From GCA-2711565 sp963664245 (GTDB lineage Bacteria; Bacteroidota; Bacteroidia; Bacteroidales; GCA-2711565), in contig OY760934.1 in the NCBI GenBank assembly GCA_963664245.1, positions 3,658,001 through 3,722,000 on the forward strand: 64,000 nt of DNA, given 5' to 3'. The first letter of the stretch is position 1; each line of letters begins with the position of its first letter. This document shows positions 31,664 to 41,547 of the stretch, in pieces. The position numbers and the translations under genes are program-made. A model generated the notes under the pieces. That model saw nothing but the letters and a program-made list of their open reading frames with translations. It searched no databases and was not told where the DNA came from.

Positions 31664-34018
31664 ATGTTCAAAAATTTTTTTAAAATAGCATTTCGGAATA
31701 CGTTGCGAAATAAGGTTTATTCGTTGATTAATGTTTTAGGATTAGCGATTGGAATATGTTGTTGTATCTTGCTAATGCTTTACATCAACCACGAAACTTC
31801 TTATGAAAAGTATTACCAAAATGCGGATGATATTTACCGTGTTTGGCTCAGAGAAACCTTAAACGGGAAAGTTTCTGAATCGGCAATCACAACCTTACCC
31901 TATGGTCCCGATTTGAAAGCTGAATTTCCAGAGGTGCTTGAGATGGCTCGTGTTAGGACAATGCAAGGCGGATATTTTTCGAAGGATGAAAAACAATTTG
32001 GAGGCCACTTTTTGTATGCCGATAATTCATTTCTCGAAATCTTTGGCTTTGAAACCATTTATGGAGATATTACAAGAGCATTAGCCGAACCCGGCTCATT
32101 GGTGCTGACAAAAAGCTTGGCAACAAAACTTTTTGCAGAAGAAAGCCCTGTTGGTAAAACCGTTTTGTTAAACAATAGCAAGCACTTGATGGTAACGGCT
32201 GTAATTGCCGATCAACCGCAAAATACGCATCTTCAGTTTTCGGCATTGTTGTCACTTGAAGATTGTCGTTTCCAGTATTATGGTTATGACGGAAATTATA
32301 GTTTTTATACCTATTTACTTTTGGCTCCAAATGCCGATCCCGTGAATTTACAAGCAAAGTTTCCTGCTTTCATGGAAGAGAAAATTAATAAAAGATCTCG
32401 TGAGTTTGGTTATCAGGAGGACGCATTTGTGCAAAATATAACAGAAATGCACTTGTATTCCGGTTTGGGATATGAAATGTCGCCTGCCGGAAGCCTGAGT
32501 AATATTTACGTATACTCACTTATTGCCGTGTTTGTGCTGTTTATTGCCTGCGTGAATTTTATGAACCTCTCCATTGCCGGTTCACTAAAAAGAGCCAAAG
32601 AAATTGGCGTTAGAAAAGTGGTCGGGGCTTCCAGGGGGAGTATTGTTAAACAACATTTAGGCGAGTCATTGCTTTTTGCCTTTATTGCTTTGGTTGTAGC
32701 CCTGATTCTGGTAGAAATCTGCCTACCTCCTTACAACCGTTTCCTAGGCCTCGAATTGCAATTTTACCTGGCTTCCGAATGGAAATTGTTATTAATATTG
32801 CCCTTGATAATAATTGTTGTTGGCGTATTATCGGGAGCTTATCCGGCTTTTTATTTGTCTCGTTTCAACCCCGGAAAAGTGCTGAAAAGCGGGGGACGGG
32901 TTAGTTATAACAAATCCATATTGAGAAATGTGCTGGTTGTTTTGCAGTTTGTTATTTCAACGGTATTGATTGTTTGTACCGTAATTATTTACAACCAGAT
33001 TAGTTTTATGAACAATAAAGATATGGGCTATAATAAAGAAAATGTGCTTATTGTAAGTTTAAATAACGCTGTTCAGAGAAATTCTCTGCAAGTACTGAAA
33101 AATGAAGTTGAACAAATTAGCGGAGTGAGAGGTGTTTCTTCTTTGTCGGCTTTGCCTGTACATGGAATTACTATGAATGGCTATGTTCCGGAAGGATATG
33201 AAAAGCCGGTCATGCTTCACGAGCTTTGGGTTGATGAGGAATTTAAGAAAACTTTTGAGGTAGAAATTGTTGAAGGACGAAATTTTAGCAAGACAGACAA
33301 GGAGTCGGAAAATTGCATTATAAACCAAGCTGCTGTTGAAAGTCTCGGATGGACACATGCCATTGGTAAAAAACTGCACCGGAATAGTGTTGATTATAAA
33401 GTAGTCGGTGTGGTTAAAGATTTTCATATTACCTCCTTGCACGATAAAATAGCCCCTGTAATATTGAAGAGCAAAGCAGAACATTCTTTTATCGGAATAA
33501 AACTAAGTTCGGGTAATTTGAAAAACGATATCGAAATGATTTCATCTGTTTGGAAGAATATCCTTCCGGGCGAAACAATAAACTACCGCATGTTTTCTTC
33601 CTATTACGACGGGATGTACCGGAAAGAATCCCGTTTTGGAACCACCTTTATTACATTTTCGTTGCTGGCTATTTTTATAGCCTGTTTAGGATTGTTGGGA
33701 CTTTCATCTTATATGGCAGAGCAACGAACCCGTGAAATCGGAATCCGCAAGGTTTTGGGGGCAAACACCACCAATGTTTTTACGTTGCTGTCGTCTAATT
33801 ATTTTAAGCTGCTGCTGATTGCTAATTTAATTGCAGCCCCCATTGCCTGGTTTGGCATGGATAAATGGTTGGAAGGTTTTGCCTATCGTATTCCGCTTCC
33901 GTGGTGGCCATTTGTAGCAGCACTACTTATTTCAATTGTTTTGATGTTTATTACGATTACAGTTCAAACCATGAAATCGGCTAAGTCAAAACCGGTTGAT
34001 GCCATTAAATACGAATAG
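31664..34018 (+). CDS. FtsX/MacB-like ABC transporter permease, copy 3
   Basis: A 784-residue member of the same tandem family. Motifs are AKEIGVRKVVGAS and TREIGIRKVLGAN; the C-terminus is KPVDAIKYE. The first helix (VLGLAIGICCCILLMLYIN) is unusual for its three adjacent cysteines. The segment TVLIVCTVIIYNQISFMN after the first half is shared with copies 1, 2 and 4. The G+C content looks slightly higher than in copies 1 and 4. It sits 2 bp from the genes on either side, so the four copies almost certainly form one transcript. Confidence 0.9.
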   Translation: MFKNFFKIAFRNTLRNKVYSLINVLGLAIGICCCILLMLYINHETSYEKYYQNADDIYRVWLRETLNGKVSESAITTLPYGPDLKAEFPEVLEMARVRTMQGGYFSKDEKQFGGHFLYADNSFLEIFGFETIYGDITRALAEPGSLVLTKSLATKLFAEESPVGKTVLLNNSKHLMVTAVIADQPQNTHLQFSALLSLEDCRFQYYGYDGNYSFYTYLLLAPNADPVNLQAKFPAFMEEKINKRSREFGYQEDAFVQNITEMHLYSGLGYEMSPAGSLSNIYVYSLIAVFVLFIACVNFMNLSIAGSLKRAKEIGVRKVVGASRGSIVKQHLGESLLFAFIALVVALILVEICLPPYNRFLGLELQFYLASEWKLLLILPLIIIVVGVLSGAYPAFYLSRFNPGKVLKSGGRVSYNKSILRNVLVVLQFVISTVLIVCTVIIYNQISFMNNKDMGYNKENVLIVSLNNAVQRNSLQVLKNEVEQISGVRGVSSLSALPVHGITMNGYVPEGYEKPVMLHELWVDEEFKKTFEVEIVEGRNFSKTDKESENCIINQAAVESLGWTHAIGKKLHRNSVDYKVVGVVKDFHITSLHDKIAPVILKSKAEHSFIGIKLSSGNLKNDIEMISSVWKNILPGETINYRMFSSYYDGMYRKESRFGTTFITFSLLAIFIACLGLLGLSSYMAEQRTREIGIRKVLGANTTNVFTLLSSNYFKLLLIANLIAAPIAWFGMDKWLEGFAYRIPLPWWPFVAALLISIVLMFITITVQTMKSAKSKPVDAIKYE

Positions 34019-34020
34019 TT

Positions 34021-36390
34021 ATGCTAAAAAACTTTATAAAGATTTCCTTAAGAAATTTATTGAAAAATAAAATCTTTTCCCTGGTAAATATTTTGGGTTT
34101 ATCCATTGGGATTAGCTGTGTTATTATCGTTCTGCTCTACCTGAAAAATGAGCTCACGTACGACAATATGCATGCAGATAAAGAGCGAATTTACAGGGTC
34201 GGATTCAATCTGACCATGCCCAAAAGTGTTGTGAAATCGGCTGTGATTACTGCTGCTGTTGCTCCGTCTCTCAAAGAAGAATTTCCGGAGGTTGAATCAA
34301 TGGTCAGGGTGCAATATCCCGAGGATGGGTTCTTTATTTATCAAGAGAAAAGTTATGATGCGAGGAAAGTAAGTTTTGCTGATTCCAGCTTTTTTGATGT
34401 TTTTTCCTTCAAACTTTTATCGGGAAATAACCAGAATGTACTTAAAACCCCGTATACCATTGTTCTTACAGAATATTTATCAGAAAAAATATTTGGCGAT
34501 GAAGATCCTGTTGGCAAAGTTATTAATTGGAATAACGAATACAATTTAGTTGTAAGCGGAATTGCTGAAAACTGTCCGCAAAATTCTTCCATTCAATTTA
34601 ATGCCCTTATTTCTTTTGTTACTTTATATGATCGGCCAGATATGTATATGGACTGGAATGGTGGCAACCAATATTATAATTATATCAAATTGTCCAAAAA
34701 CGCATCGCTTGAAAGCCTCAAAGCAAAGCTTCCTGATTTTCTTGAAAAACACATCAATTATATGTACCGACCCAGGGGGTGGATGATAGGGTTGCTTTTT
34801 GATAGAATGGATCGTTTGCACTTACATTCGGAAGTTGTTTATGAGCATACCCGGGGTGATATTAGCAAATTGCGCATCATTGGGCTGATCGGGTTTTTAA
34901 TCCTTTTGATAGCGGTTTTTAATTTTATTAATTTAAGTACTGCGCAGTCAAGTCAGCGATCGGTAGAAATCGGTATCCGAAAAGTTGTTGGAGCCAATCG
35001 TTTAAACATTGCAAAATATTTTTTGAGTGAATCGGTTATTATCAGTTTAATTGCTTTTGTAATATCATTGATACTCATCGAAATTTTTCAACCACAACTA
35101 AGTCTGTTCATCGAAAATTATGACTTATATACTTCTTCCAATCTTTTCTTTATTCTTTTGTTAATAGCATTGTCGGTGCTTATTGGAATTTTGGCGGGTT
35201 TGTATCCTGCATTTTTTATATCCCGATTTAAGCCGGTGATGAGTTTAAAAGGGGAATCGCTGGGGCGAAAGAAACCATATCTGAGAAATTCTTTGGTCTT
35301 GATTCAGTTTGCCATATCTACGGTAATCATTGGCTATACATTGATCTTGATTATGCAAATGAATTACGTTTCTAAAAAGGATTTAAGTTTTAATACAAAA
35401 AATCAAATTATCATTGAAATGCCAAGTGTTCAGGCAAGAAACTCTTTCAAAACTTTGAAACATGAGTTGAGCCTTCTGGCAGAAGTTAAAAAAGTCAGTG
35501 TTGGATCAAATATTATTGGTACGGGAGTTTATCAAAATGGCTATTTACCGGAAGGTTTGGAAAGTCCAAAGTTGTTTAAATTTACTTCTTTTGAAGAAGA
35601 TATGTTTGATATTCTTGATCTCCGGTTTGTGCATGGAAGAGCATTTTCTTCCGGCTATGCCTTAGACGATTCGGCATACATCATTAACGAAACATTTGCA
35701 AAAGAAATGGGCTGGGACGATCCTATCGGGAAAAAAATATACCGGAATGGTAAAATGACGGTAATTGGGGTGGTAAAAGATTTTCACTTTGAAAATGTTC
35801 AAAATGAAATTCGTCCTTTGATTATTGGCTTTTCATCCGCTGAAACAGATTATTACAATTACGTTTTTGTGGAATTAAATATTGATAATTATGCATTGGC
35901 AATAAATGATATAGAAAATGTTTGGCGGAAAATATTGCCCAACGAACCTTTTGAATATCAGGTTTACGATGAAGCTCTAAAGAGAAATTACGATCTATTG
36001 AGGAAATCAATCAGGGTGATGGGATTGTTTGCGGTTATGGCTGTTTTTATTGCTTGTATGGGATTGTATGGATTGGCTATATTTACGGTCGATCGCAGGA
36101 AAAAGGAAATCGGTACCCGGAAAATTTTTGGGGCAGGTTCAATTTCAATCGCCAGACTTGTTTTAACAGATTTTATTAAATGGATTGTATTAGCTAACAT
36201 TTTGTCTTGGCCTATTGTTTACTATTATGCCGAAAAGTTTTTACAAACTTATGCGTTCTCAATAAAAATAACGGCCACTCCATTTTTGGTTACATTATTC
36301 ATTTCTATAGTTATTGCGTTTTTGACGGTAGCTTCTCAAATTATAAAATTGAACCGGACCAATCCGATTGAAACCATTAAATACGAATAA
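34021..36390 (+). CDS. FtsX/MacB-like ABC transporter permease, copy 4
   Basis: A 789-residue last copy of the array. Motifs are SVEIGIRKVVGAN and KKEIGTRKIFGAG, the second more diverged than in the other copies. It ends NPIETIKYE. Periplasmic segments such as NGYLPEGLESPKLFKFTSFE resemble copy 3 (NGYVPEGYEKP), so copies 3 and 4 may be the closest pair. No terminator is obvious in the 84 bp after it, and transcription could continue into the repeat protein gene. Confidence 0.9.
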   Translation: MLKNFIKISLRNLLKNKIFSLVNILGLSIGISCVIIVLLYLKNELTYDNMHADKERIYRVGFNLTMPKSVVKSAVITAAVAPSLKEEFPEVESMVRVQYPEDGFFIYQEKSYDARKVSFADSSFFDVFSFKLLSGNNQNVLKTPYTIVLTEYLSEKIFGDEDPVGKVINWNNEYNLVVSGIAENCPQNSSIQFNALISFVTLYDRPDMYMDWNGGNQYYNYIKLSKNASLESLKAKLPDFLEKHINYMYRPRGWMIGLLFDRMDRLHLHSEVVYEHTRGDISKLRIIGLIGFLILLIAVFNFINLSTAQSSQRSVEIGIRKVVGANRLNIAKYFLSESVIISLIAFVISLILIEIFQPQLSLFIENYDLYTSSNLFFILLLIALSVLIGILAGLYPAFFISRFKPVMSLKGESLGRKKPYLRNSLVLIQFAISTVIIGYTLILIMQMNYVSKKDLSFNTKNQIIIEMPSVQARNSFKTLKHELSLLAEVKKVSVGSNIIGTGVYQNGYLPEGLESPKLFKFTSFEEDMFDILDLRFVHGRAFSSGYALDDSAYIINETFAKEMGWDDPIGKKIYRNGKMTVIGVVKDFHFENVQNEIRPLIIGFSSAETDYYNYVFVELNIDNYALAINDIENVWRKILPNEPFEYQVYDEALKRNYDLLRKSIRVMGLFAVMAVFIACMGLYGLAIFTVDRRKKEIGTRKIFGAGSISIARLVLTDFIKWIVLANILSWPIVYYYAEKFLQTYAFSIKITATPFLVTLFISIVIAFLTVASQIIKLNRTNPIETIKYE

Positions 36391-36474
36391 TTATTTTGCA
36401 ATGCTGTAACAAATAGGGTCGCCCTGCGTCATATGTTCGTGAACGAAATTGATTTATAACAAAAACTAATGATA

Positions 36475-37722
36475 ATGAAAAAAGGAGTTCTTACAATAAT
36501 AGCAAGCTTGCTATTGGTTCTGGTTATTTATCCCGGAGAATTAAAAGCACAAACCGATAAAGGTTTTATTTACGGTAAAGTTTACACCATTAGTGGTGAG
36601 GTGTTTGAAGGACAAATCCGGTGGGGAAAAGAAGAAGCTTTTTGGTTCGATTTTTTTAATGCAACCAAACAAGGCAATTCGTTTTTGAGATACCTGGATC
36701 GTGATGAAGTTGAAGAATTGGAAAAAAGATCAAGGGATTGGGGCGAACGCTGGACCCGTCGTTGGTTTAACGTCAGCAGTTGGAATGATGAAGACTTTAA
36801 CCATGTTTTTGTTTGCCAGTTTGGCGATATAAAAACGCTAACCGTGCGAAGCCGCAACCGTGTAGAAATTGAATTGAAAAACGGACAAACTTATCGCTTG
36901 GATGATGGCTCGAACGATATAGGTGCCCGCCTTCGTATTATGGATGCTGAACTAGGAGAGGTTCAGGTTAAATGGGAACGCCTTGACAAGGTCGAATTTA
37001 TGGACACGCCCAATAAGCTAGATGCAAAATTTGGTGAACCGATTTTTGGAACCGTTACTACCCGTCGTGGCGAAATTACCGGCTTTATCCAATGGGATCA
37101 TGACGAACGTCTGGGCAACGATAAATTGGACGGTGAATCACGCGACGATGATTTGTCCATTCCGTTCAAAAATATTAAATCGATAACTAAAGGCGGTCGT
37201 GGCGTTGATTTGCTAACCAAAACCGGCCGCGAAATTTATCTTTGGGGATCAAACGATGTAAACTCTGACAATCGTGGTATTATTGTGAATACCTCTGATA
37301 TGGGCCGGGTTGATATTCCGTGGCGAGAGTTTGAAAAAGTAGAGTTTAAAGAACCCGGAAAAAATGACGTTCCGGAGTACCGTAATTTTGAGAAACCAAA
37401 AGCATTGTCAGGCACAGTAACCACCATTAGAGGAGAATCTTTTTCCGGAAAAATTGTTTTTGATTTGGATGAAGAATATGATTTCGAAATCCTTCAGGGC
37501 GAAAGCGACGATATTGAATATTTGGTTCCTTTCCGTGCCATTAAAAAGATTGTTCCTAAAAACTACCATTATTCCGAAATATTTTTAGTTAATGGAGAAA
37601 AACTTTTGTTGGGCGATTCTCAGGATGTTTCCGACAAAAATTACGGAATTCTTGTGTTTGAAGACGAAGACAATCATACTTACATCAAATGGGAAGATGT
37701 GGAAGAAATTGTGTTTAAATAG
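36475..37722 (+). CDS. Secreted protein with three internal repeats
   Basis: A 415-residue exported protein with signal peptide ILTIIASLLLVLVIYP-like hydrophobic core and cleavage near LKAQ. The mature part contains three diverged units of about 120 residues, each starting with a beta pattern: YGKVYTISGEVFEGQIRW, FGTVTTRRGEITGFIQWDHD and SGTVTTIRGESFSGKIVF. The units close with WERLDKVEF, WREFEKVEF and WEDVEEIVF. A beta-barrel or propeller-like fold is possible; no family recognised. I chose the ATG at 36475 over 36469 because it gives the standard MKKG signal start. It lies downstream of the permease array and may be co-transcribed. Confidence 0.75.
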   Translation: MKKGVLTIIASLLLVLVIYPGELKAQTDKGFIYGKVYTISGEVFEGQIRWGKEEAFWFDFFNATKQGNSFLRYLDRDEVEELEKRSRDWGERWTRRWFNVSSWNDEDFNHVFVCQFGDIKTLTVRSRNRVEIELKNGQTYRLDDGSNDIGARLRIMDAELGEVQVKWERLDKVEFMDTPNKLDAKFGEPIFGTVTTRRGEITGFIQWDHDERLGNDKLDGESRDDDLSIPFKNIKSITKGGRGVDLLTKTGREIYLWGSNDVNSDNRGIIVNTSDMGRVDIPWREFEKVEFKEPGKNDVPEYRNFEKPKALSGTVTTIRGESFSGKIVFDLDEEYDFEILQGESDDIEYLVPFRAIKKIVPKNYHYSEIFLVNGEKLLLGDSQDVSDKNYGILVFEDEDNHTYIKWEDVEEIVFK

Positions 37723-37743
37723 ATTCGTTTAGATAAAGATTTT

Positions 37744-37770
37744 AAAGGGAACCGGATGGTTCCCTTTTTT
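37744..37770. terminator. Bidirectional terminator
   Basis: AAAGGGAACC (37744-37753) pairs with GGTTCCCTTT (37758-37767) around GGAT, followed by T residues. It ends the repeat protein gene; the convergent PepSY gene ends immediately to the right. Confidence 0.85.
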
Positions 37771-37771
37771 G

Positions 37772-38353
37772 TTATCGGTTTTTTCTTTTCTCTCTTTTTA
37801 TTCGTTTTGGAGCATACCACAGCCAAATTCCTGTTATGGTGAAGGTCAGCAGTGCCAGTCCCATTATGCTTGTGTAAACGACTTTAATCGGGTCCCCTTT
37901 TGTTTTAAAATAGTGATCGAGGATTGAGCCGTCGTGTATATTTTCGATAATGTCCGAACGCCTTTGTCCGATATTTAAGACAGCACCATTTGCCCCGTCA
38001 AGTTGAACTTCCCAGTAATGATCGGTGAAAACGAACTTGATCATCCCTTTGCTTTTTCGGATATCAATGCGGTCAAGATCGAGTGACAAGTTGGGCGAAA
38101 CAGAGTCGTGCAGGGTTTTGCATGCGATATTGTGTAAGCTGTCAATAGGCAGCCATTTTTTTAGGTCTGTTGAGGTTCCTGCATAAGATTTGGGGAGTAT
38201 TGCCCCTTCGCTGTTTTTTTTCCAGCCAAGCAGCAGCCCTGTTGCCGAAACAATAAAGAAAAATACAAACAACATAATCCCGGTTCTACGGTGTATCTTT
38301 TTGAAAGTACGGATTACTTTTGCTTGTTTTTTGGGGCTTGTGTTCTTTGCCAT
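37772..38353 (-). CDS. PepSY-associated transmembrane protein
   Basis: A 193-residue protein with two transmembrane helices, at about 25-45 (GIMLFVFFFIVSATGLLLGW) and 160-180 (SIMGLALLTFTITGIWLWY). The start KKIHRRTGIMLFVFFFIVSA and the end GLALLTFTITGIWLWYAPKR are typical of PepSY_TM proteins, which often accompany iron or redox systems. The periplasmic part holds one PepSY-like unit (YWEVQLDGANGAVLNIGQR). The role here is unknown. The stop is 2 bp from the terminator, and the methyltransferase gene ends 17 bp upstream. Confidence 0.8.
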   Translation of the reverse strand: MAKNTSPKKQAKVIRTFKKIHRRTGIMLFVFFFIVSATGLLLGWKKNSEGAILPKSYAGTSTDLKKWLPIDSLHNIACKTLHDSVSPNLSLDLDRIDIRKSKGMIKFVFTDHYWEVQLDGANGAVLNIGQRRSDIIENIHDGSILDHYFKTKGDPIKVVYTSIMGLALLTFTITGIWLWYAPKRIKREKRKNR

Positions 38354-38370
38354 CCGCTTCAGTAGTTTTC

Positions 38371-39252
38371 TTATTTTAATCTTTTTATAATTGTTGTTTT
38401 AAAATCACAGCCCTTAATCTCATGTTTATTAAGGGCAAATTGTTCGGGCTTAAGATACTTTTCGATAAAAGGCAAGTCTGGTGCATAATAAAAAGAACCA
38501 CCTGCTTTTAATGAGTGCAAAATATTCATATACGTTTTACCATATTCAATATACTTTCCGTCTTCTCTCAGGTTGTGGTGGTTGAAATGATTTGAAAATC
38601 CTAAATTACTAATTATCGTTCCCCATTTTTTTATTCCATAATTGTATTTGAGCCAATCCGCACTTATCAGGTTTGGGATGGAAAACTTAAATCTGTCGAT
38701 GCCATAAACTTTGATTCCGAGGTTTTTAAGGCGCTTTGTCAAAAATCCATGTTTTCCACAACCAATATCTAAAACGGGTTGCATTAAGTGTTCAACATTA
38801 ATTTTCAGAATGTTAATCTGTAAATCCGGGCTGTATTCGGAGCAAGCAACCGGATTGATTTCTTGGTCGGCATTTAGATAAATCTTCTCTGCAAACGGAT
38901 TACTTTTTTTGAGCCATTTTTTTAAATTTTGATAATGGTTCTTTGAGATGTTTTCAATTGAATCTGTTTTGTTTTGGAGCTTCTCAAATAAATTAGCATA
39001 GATTTTTTTTAACTCGTTTTTTGCTTTTGAATCGAACGAATAATATTGATTTACTCGGTAAAACTCGTTGATTGCTTTATCCGTTGCATAATCAACTAAA
39101 AAGGATTTTGAATCGGGCTTTAGTTCGTTGATGTTTGATCCGGCTTTGACGGTTTCATCGGCAAATTGAAATATCTCAAGATCGTCAAAAAAAATATTTT
39201 TGTCTTGGTTAAATGCGATCTGCTTATCTATATTTTCAATTAATCTTTTCAT
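38371..39252 (-). CDS. Class I SAM-dependent methyltransferase-like protein
   Basis: A 293-residue protein. The SAM-binding motif I is VLDIGCGKHGFLTKRL, followed by an acidic residue at the end of strand 2 (VYGIDRFKF); GTIISNLGFSNHFNHHN is the motif near the active site. The N-terminal 150 residues are helical and may bind substrate. The substrate is unknown. I chose the ATG at 39252 (MKRLIENIDKQ) because the longer frame from 39354 adds a basic and hydrophobic stretch without coding character. Confidence 0.78.
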   Translation of the reverse strand: MKRLIENIDKQIAFNQDKNIFFDDLEIFQFADETVKAGSNINELKPDSKSFLVDYATDKAINEFYRVNQYYSFDSKAKNELKKIYANLFEKLQNKTDSIENISKNHYQNLKKWLKKSNPFAEKIYLNADQEINPVACSEYSPDLQINILKINVEHLMQPVLDIGCGKHGFLTKRLKNLGIKVYGIDRFKFSIPNLISADWLKYNYGIKKWGTIISNLGFSNHFNHHNLREDGKYIEYGKTYMNILHSLKAGGSFYYAPDLPFIEKYLKPEQFALNKHEIKGCDFKTTIIKRLK

Positions 39253-39373
39253 TATACGACTTGTTGCTGTACGTGGTATAATAAGGAACCAAACATATTT
39301 CCGGGATGGGAACGAAGGTATGAAAAAAGCGAAGAAGATGCAATTTAACAACAACTCCCTTTTTTATTGGCAA

Positions 39374-40165
39374 CTATACAAAATATTCAGGTTCTTTTCT
39401 TGCTGAACAATTGGTAGAGAGCTTTTCCTTAATGATGTTTATTGTTTGGTTGTCAAAAATCCTTGCTCCGCTTGGACAATTTTTAATGCAGGCACAGCAC
39501 CATGTGCACCATTCTCCGTTTGTTTTTATGGTTGTATTAATTTTTATTGCGTTTGTCGGGCAAATTTCGGCGCAGCTTCCACACAGGTTGCATAAATTGC
39601 TGTCTGTTTCAGGATGTATTCCCACAGGTAATTGTGTGCGTTCTTTGTACGGGTGCTTTCCCGGGATATTGGGAGTTGTTATTTCGTTGATATTTTTATT
39701 ATTTAATTTATCAGTAATCATTTGGGCAAAATCCCTGCATTTTACCAGGTCCTGCTGATCCGGCCTTTCATGGGCAATTGGTAGCTCTTTTGACGAAAAT
39801 GAATGTTCGCCGATAAATGCGGCTCCTGCAATTACGTTAAAACCACAGTTGCTGACAATTTCATTGAGTTCCAGCAGGGCATCTTCGTAAGCCCGGTTAC
39901 CGTAAACAACAACAATTACCGCCGGCAATCGGTTCGCCCGGATATTTTTTAACCTTTCAATAGCGGTTACGGGTAAACGTCCGCCATATACCGGTAGGCC
40001 GATAATGCTCAGGCTGTTATCGGAAATTTTGGGGTTGGGTTCAGACGATGGCTTTGTGATGTTATTTTCCGTGTTTAATTTTATCCCCAGGTTTTTAGCG
40101 ATTTCTTTAGAGATTTTTTGTGTTGTTCCCGTTGGGGAGTAGTAAATCAGATTTAGGGTGTTCAT
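39374..40165 (-). CDS. EFR1-type flavodoxin-ferredoxin fusion protein
   Basis: A 263-residue electron-transfer protein. Residues 1-160 are flavodoxin-like (YYSPTGTTQKISKEIA binds the FMN phosphate). Residues about 185-250 hold two [4Fe-4S] motifs, CNLCGSCAEICPTNAI and CTWCCACIKNCPSGA; the second has an extra cysteine. This arrangement is the EFR1 family, common in anaerobes and usually tied to low-potential reductions. It follows the MBL gene by 8 bp and may share its transcript. Confidence 0.92.
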   Translation of the reverse strand: MNTLNLIYYSPTGTTQKISKEIAKNLGIKLNTENNITKPSSEPNPKISDNSLSIIGLPVYGGRLPVTAIERLKNIRANRLPAVIVVVYGNRAYEDALLELNEIVSNCGFNVIAGAAFIGEHSFSSKELPIAHERPDQQDLVKCRDFAQMITDKLNNKNINEITTPNIPGKHPYKERTQLPVGIHPETDSNLCNLCGSCAEICPTNAIKINTTIKTNGEWCTWCCACIKNCPSGARIFDNQTINIIKEKLSTNCSARKEPEYFV

Positions 40166-40173
40166 TATATTAT

Positions 40174-41223
40174 TTATTCTTTTATTTCTCTTAAAATTAC
40201 AAGCAATCCAACGGAATCATACTGTTTATATACAATGAGTCTTTTATAGTTTACGTCTGTTCTTAGTAATTCCCCATTAGGCTTTTTGTCATATATTTTT
40301 AGGTTTCCGGTTTCTGAATCAATTCTTCCCCGTTCTGCCTGGTAGATAATCTGAGGGGATTCAATCCTTACATATTTTCCTGCATCTTGGGCAACAATAA
40401 CAGCGTTTCTTAATATTCGGTTTCCGTTTTGAACCGAATCTGATTCTGCTATTATGTGAAAATCTTCGGCGGTTTTATAAATCTCCTCTAATGTTGTATC
40501 TGGACGATTGCTAATACAAATGCTTTTACATGGCTCGTACAGTTTGATCGTATAATCAATCAGTTCCGGGCCTCCATATTGGCCGTGTCCGGGAATAACA
40601 ATTTTTGCGTTCCCATACTCTTTTTTAACGTTTGTAATTGTTTCGGCCCATTTGTCAAGTTGTGCATCACTAATATTCCCAACCCAGCCGTTAAAGTTTC
40701 TGATCTCATTTCCTCCAAAAAGTATTTTTTCGCTGGGAACCCAAACAACAATGCCATCTTTTGTATGTGCTTCTCCTAAAAAATGACAAATGATTTTTTC
40801 GTTTCCTACCTGGATTTCTGTTTTTGGGTCGAACCCAATTTTGGGGATTGGTAAGTCTTTTTCTTCTGCAATTTTTCGGGTTAATTCGTACGAATATGTT
40901 GTGATTCCATTTTTGTGAACAATATCCAGGCCTTCCATAGCATCAGGATGCCATCGGTCAATTATATAGCCAATTATTTTTGCGTTCTTTTCATTAATGA
41001 CCCAATCAATTAAATTCTGGGTTTCAATATCAGAATCAGGGGTTGATACAATCAATGCTTTTCCTTTATTAATAAAAACCAATCCGTTACTATTCTCGCA
41101 AGTATGAATATAGGTTTTATCGGTAAGTTTTGTTAGCACCAGTTTTTCTGATATCTTGAGTGTTTGGCCTGCCAAGCTAATTGTCAGAATCAGGATAAAT
41201 GCTAAAGAGATTGTTTTTCTCAT
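40174..41223 (-). CDS. MBL-fold hydrolase with two substituted zinc ligands
   Basis: A 349-residue exported protein (signal SLAFILILTISLAGQ) with a metallo-beta-lactamase fold of subclass B1/B2 type plus an extra C-terminal region of about 110 residues. In class B numbering the zinc ligands map as Arg90 (for H116), His92 (H118), Asp94 (D120), His153 (H196), Asn172 (for C221) and His213 (H263). Key segments are IIDRWHPDAMEG, LGEAHTKDG, ILFGGNEI and IPGHGQYGG. One ligand of each zinc site is lost, so activity as a beta-lactamase is doubtful. It lies upstream of the EFR1 gene, 8 bp apart. Confidence 0.82.
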   Translation of the reverse strand: MRKTISLAFILILTISLAGQTLKISEKLVLTKLTDKTYIHTCENSNGLVFINKGKALIVSTPDSDIETQNLIDWVINEKNAKIIGYIIDRWHPDAMEGLDIVHKNGITTYSYELTRKIAEEKDLPIPKIGFDPKTEIQVGNEKIICHFLGEAHTKDGIVVWVPSEKILFGGNEIRNFNGWVGNISDAQLDKWAETITNVKKEYGNAKIVIPGHGQYGGPELIDYTIKLYEPCKSICISNRPDTTLEEIYKTAEDFHIIAESDSVQNGNRILRNAVIVAQDAGKYVRIESPQIIYQAERGRIDSETGNLKIYDKKPNGELLRTDVNYKRLIVYKQYDSVGLLVILREIKE

Positions 41224-41547
41224 TTGGGTATTGCTTATTATTTGCGTTCAGATAAGCGCAATGCAATTTACAAAACTTCGTTTTAGATTTTACGTGTTTT
41301 TTTGATTGAAGATAATTTTTGATCCTATGAAGCAAAGGTGTAAAATGTTTTATGGAAGTACAACTAATAACTTGTATTTATTATGATGACTTTTTGTGCC
41401 AGTTTTTGGCAGTGTTCAAGAATTTATGAGTTACTCTTCCCAATTTAAGAAGTCGTATTCGGAGATGGACATGATATTGGAAAAATAGAAAAAAACAGTC
41501 CGTTTTTTACTTCCCCTCTTTATTCATGGAAGAGTGTTTGGGAAATA
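41224..41547. other. Gene-free stretch with nothing recognised
   Basis: 324 bp between the MBL gene start and the end of the small SQR-linked ORF. Apart from a short GCCA/TGGC hairpin and AT-rich DNA that must hold the MBL promoter, I see no feature. Confidence 0.5.
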
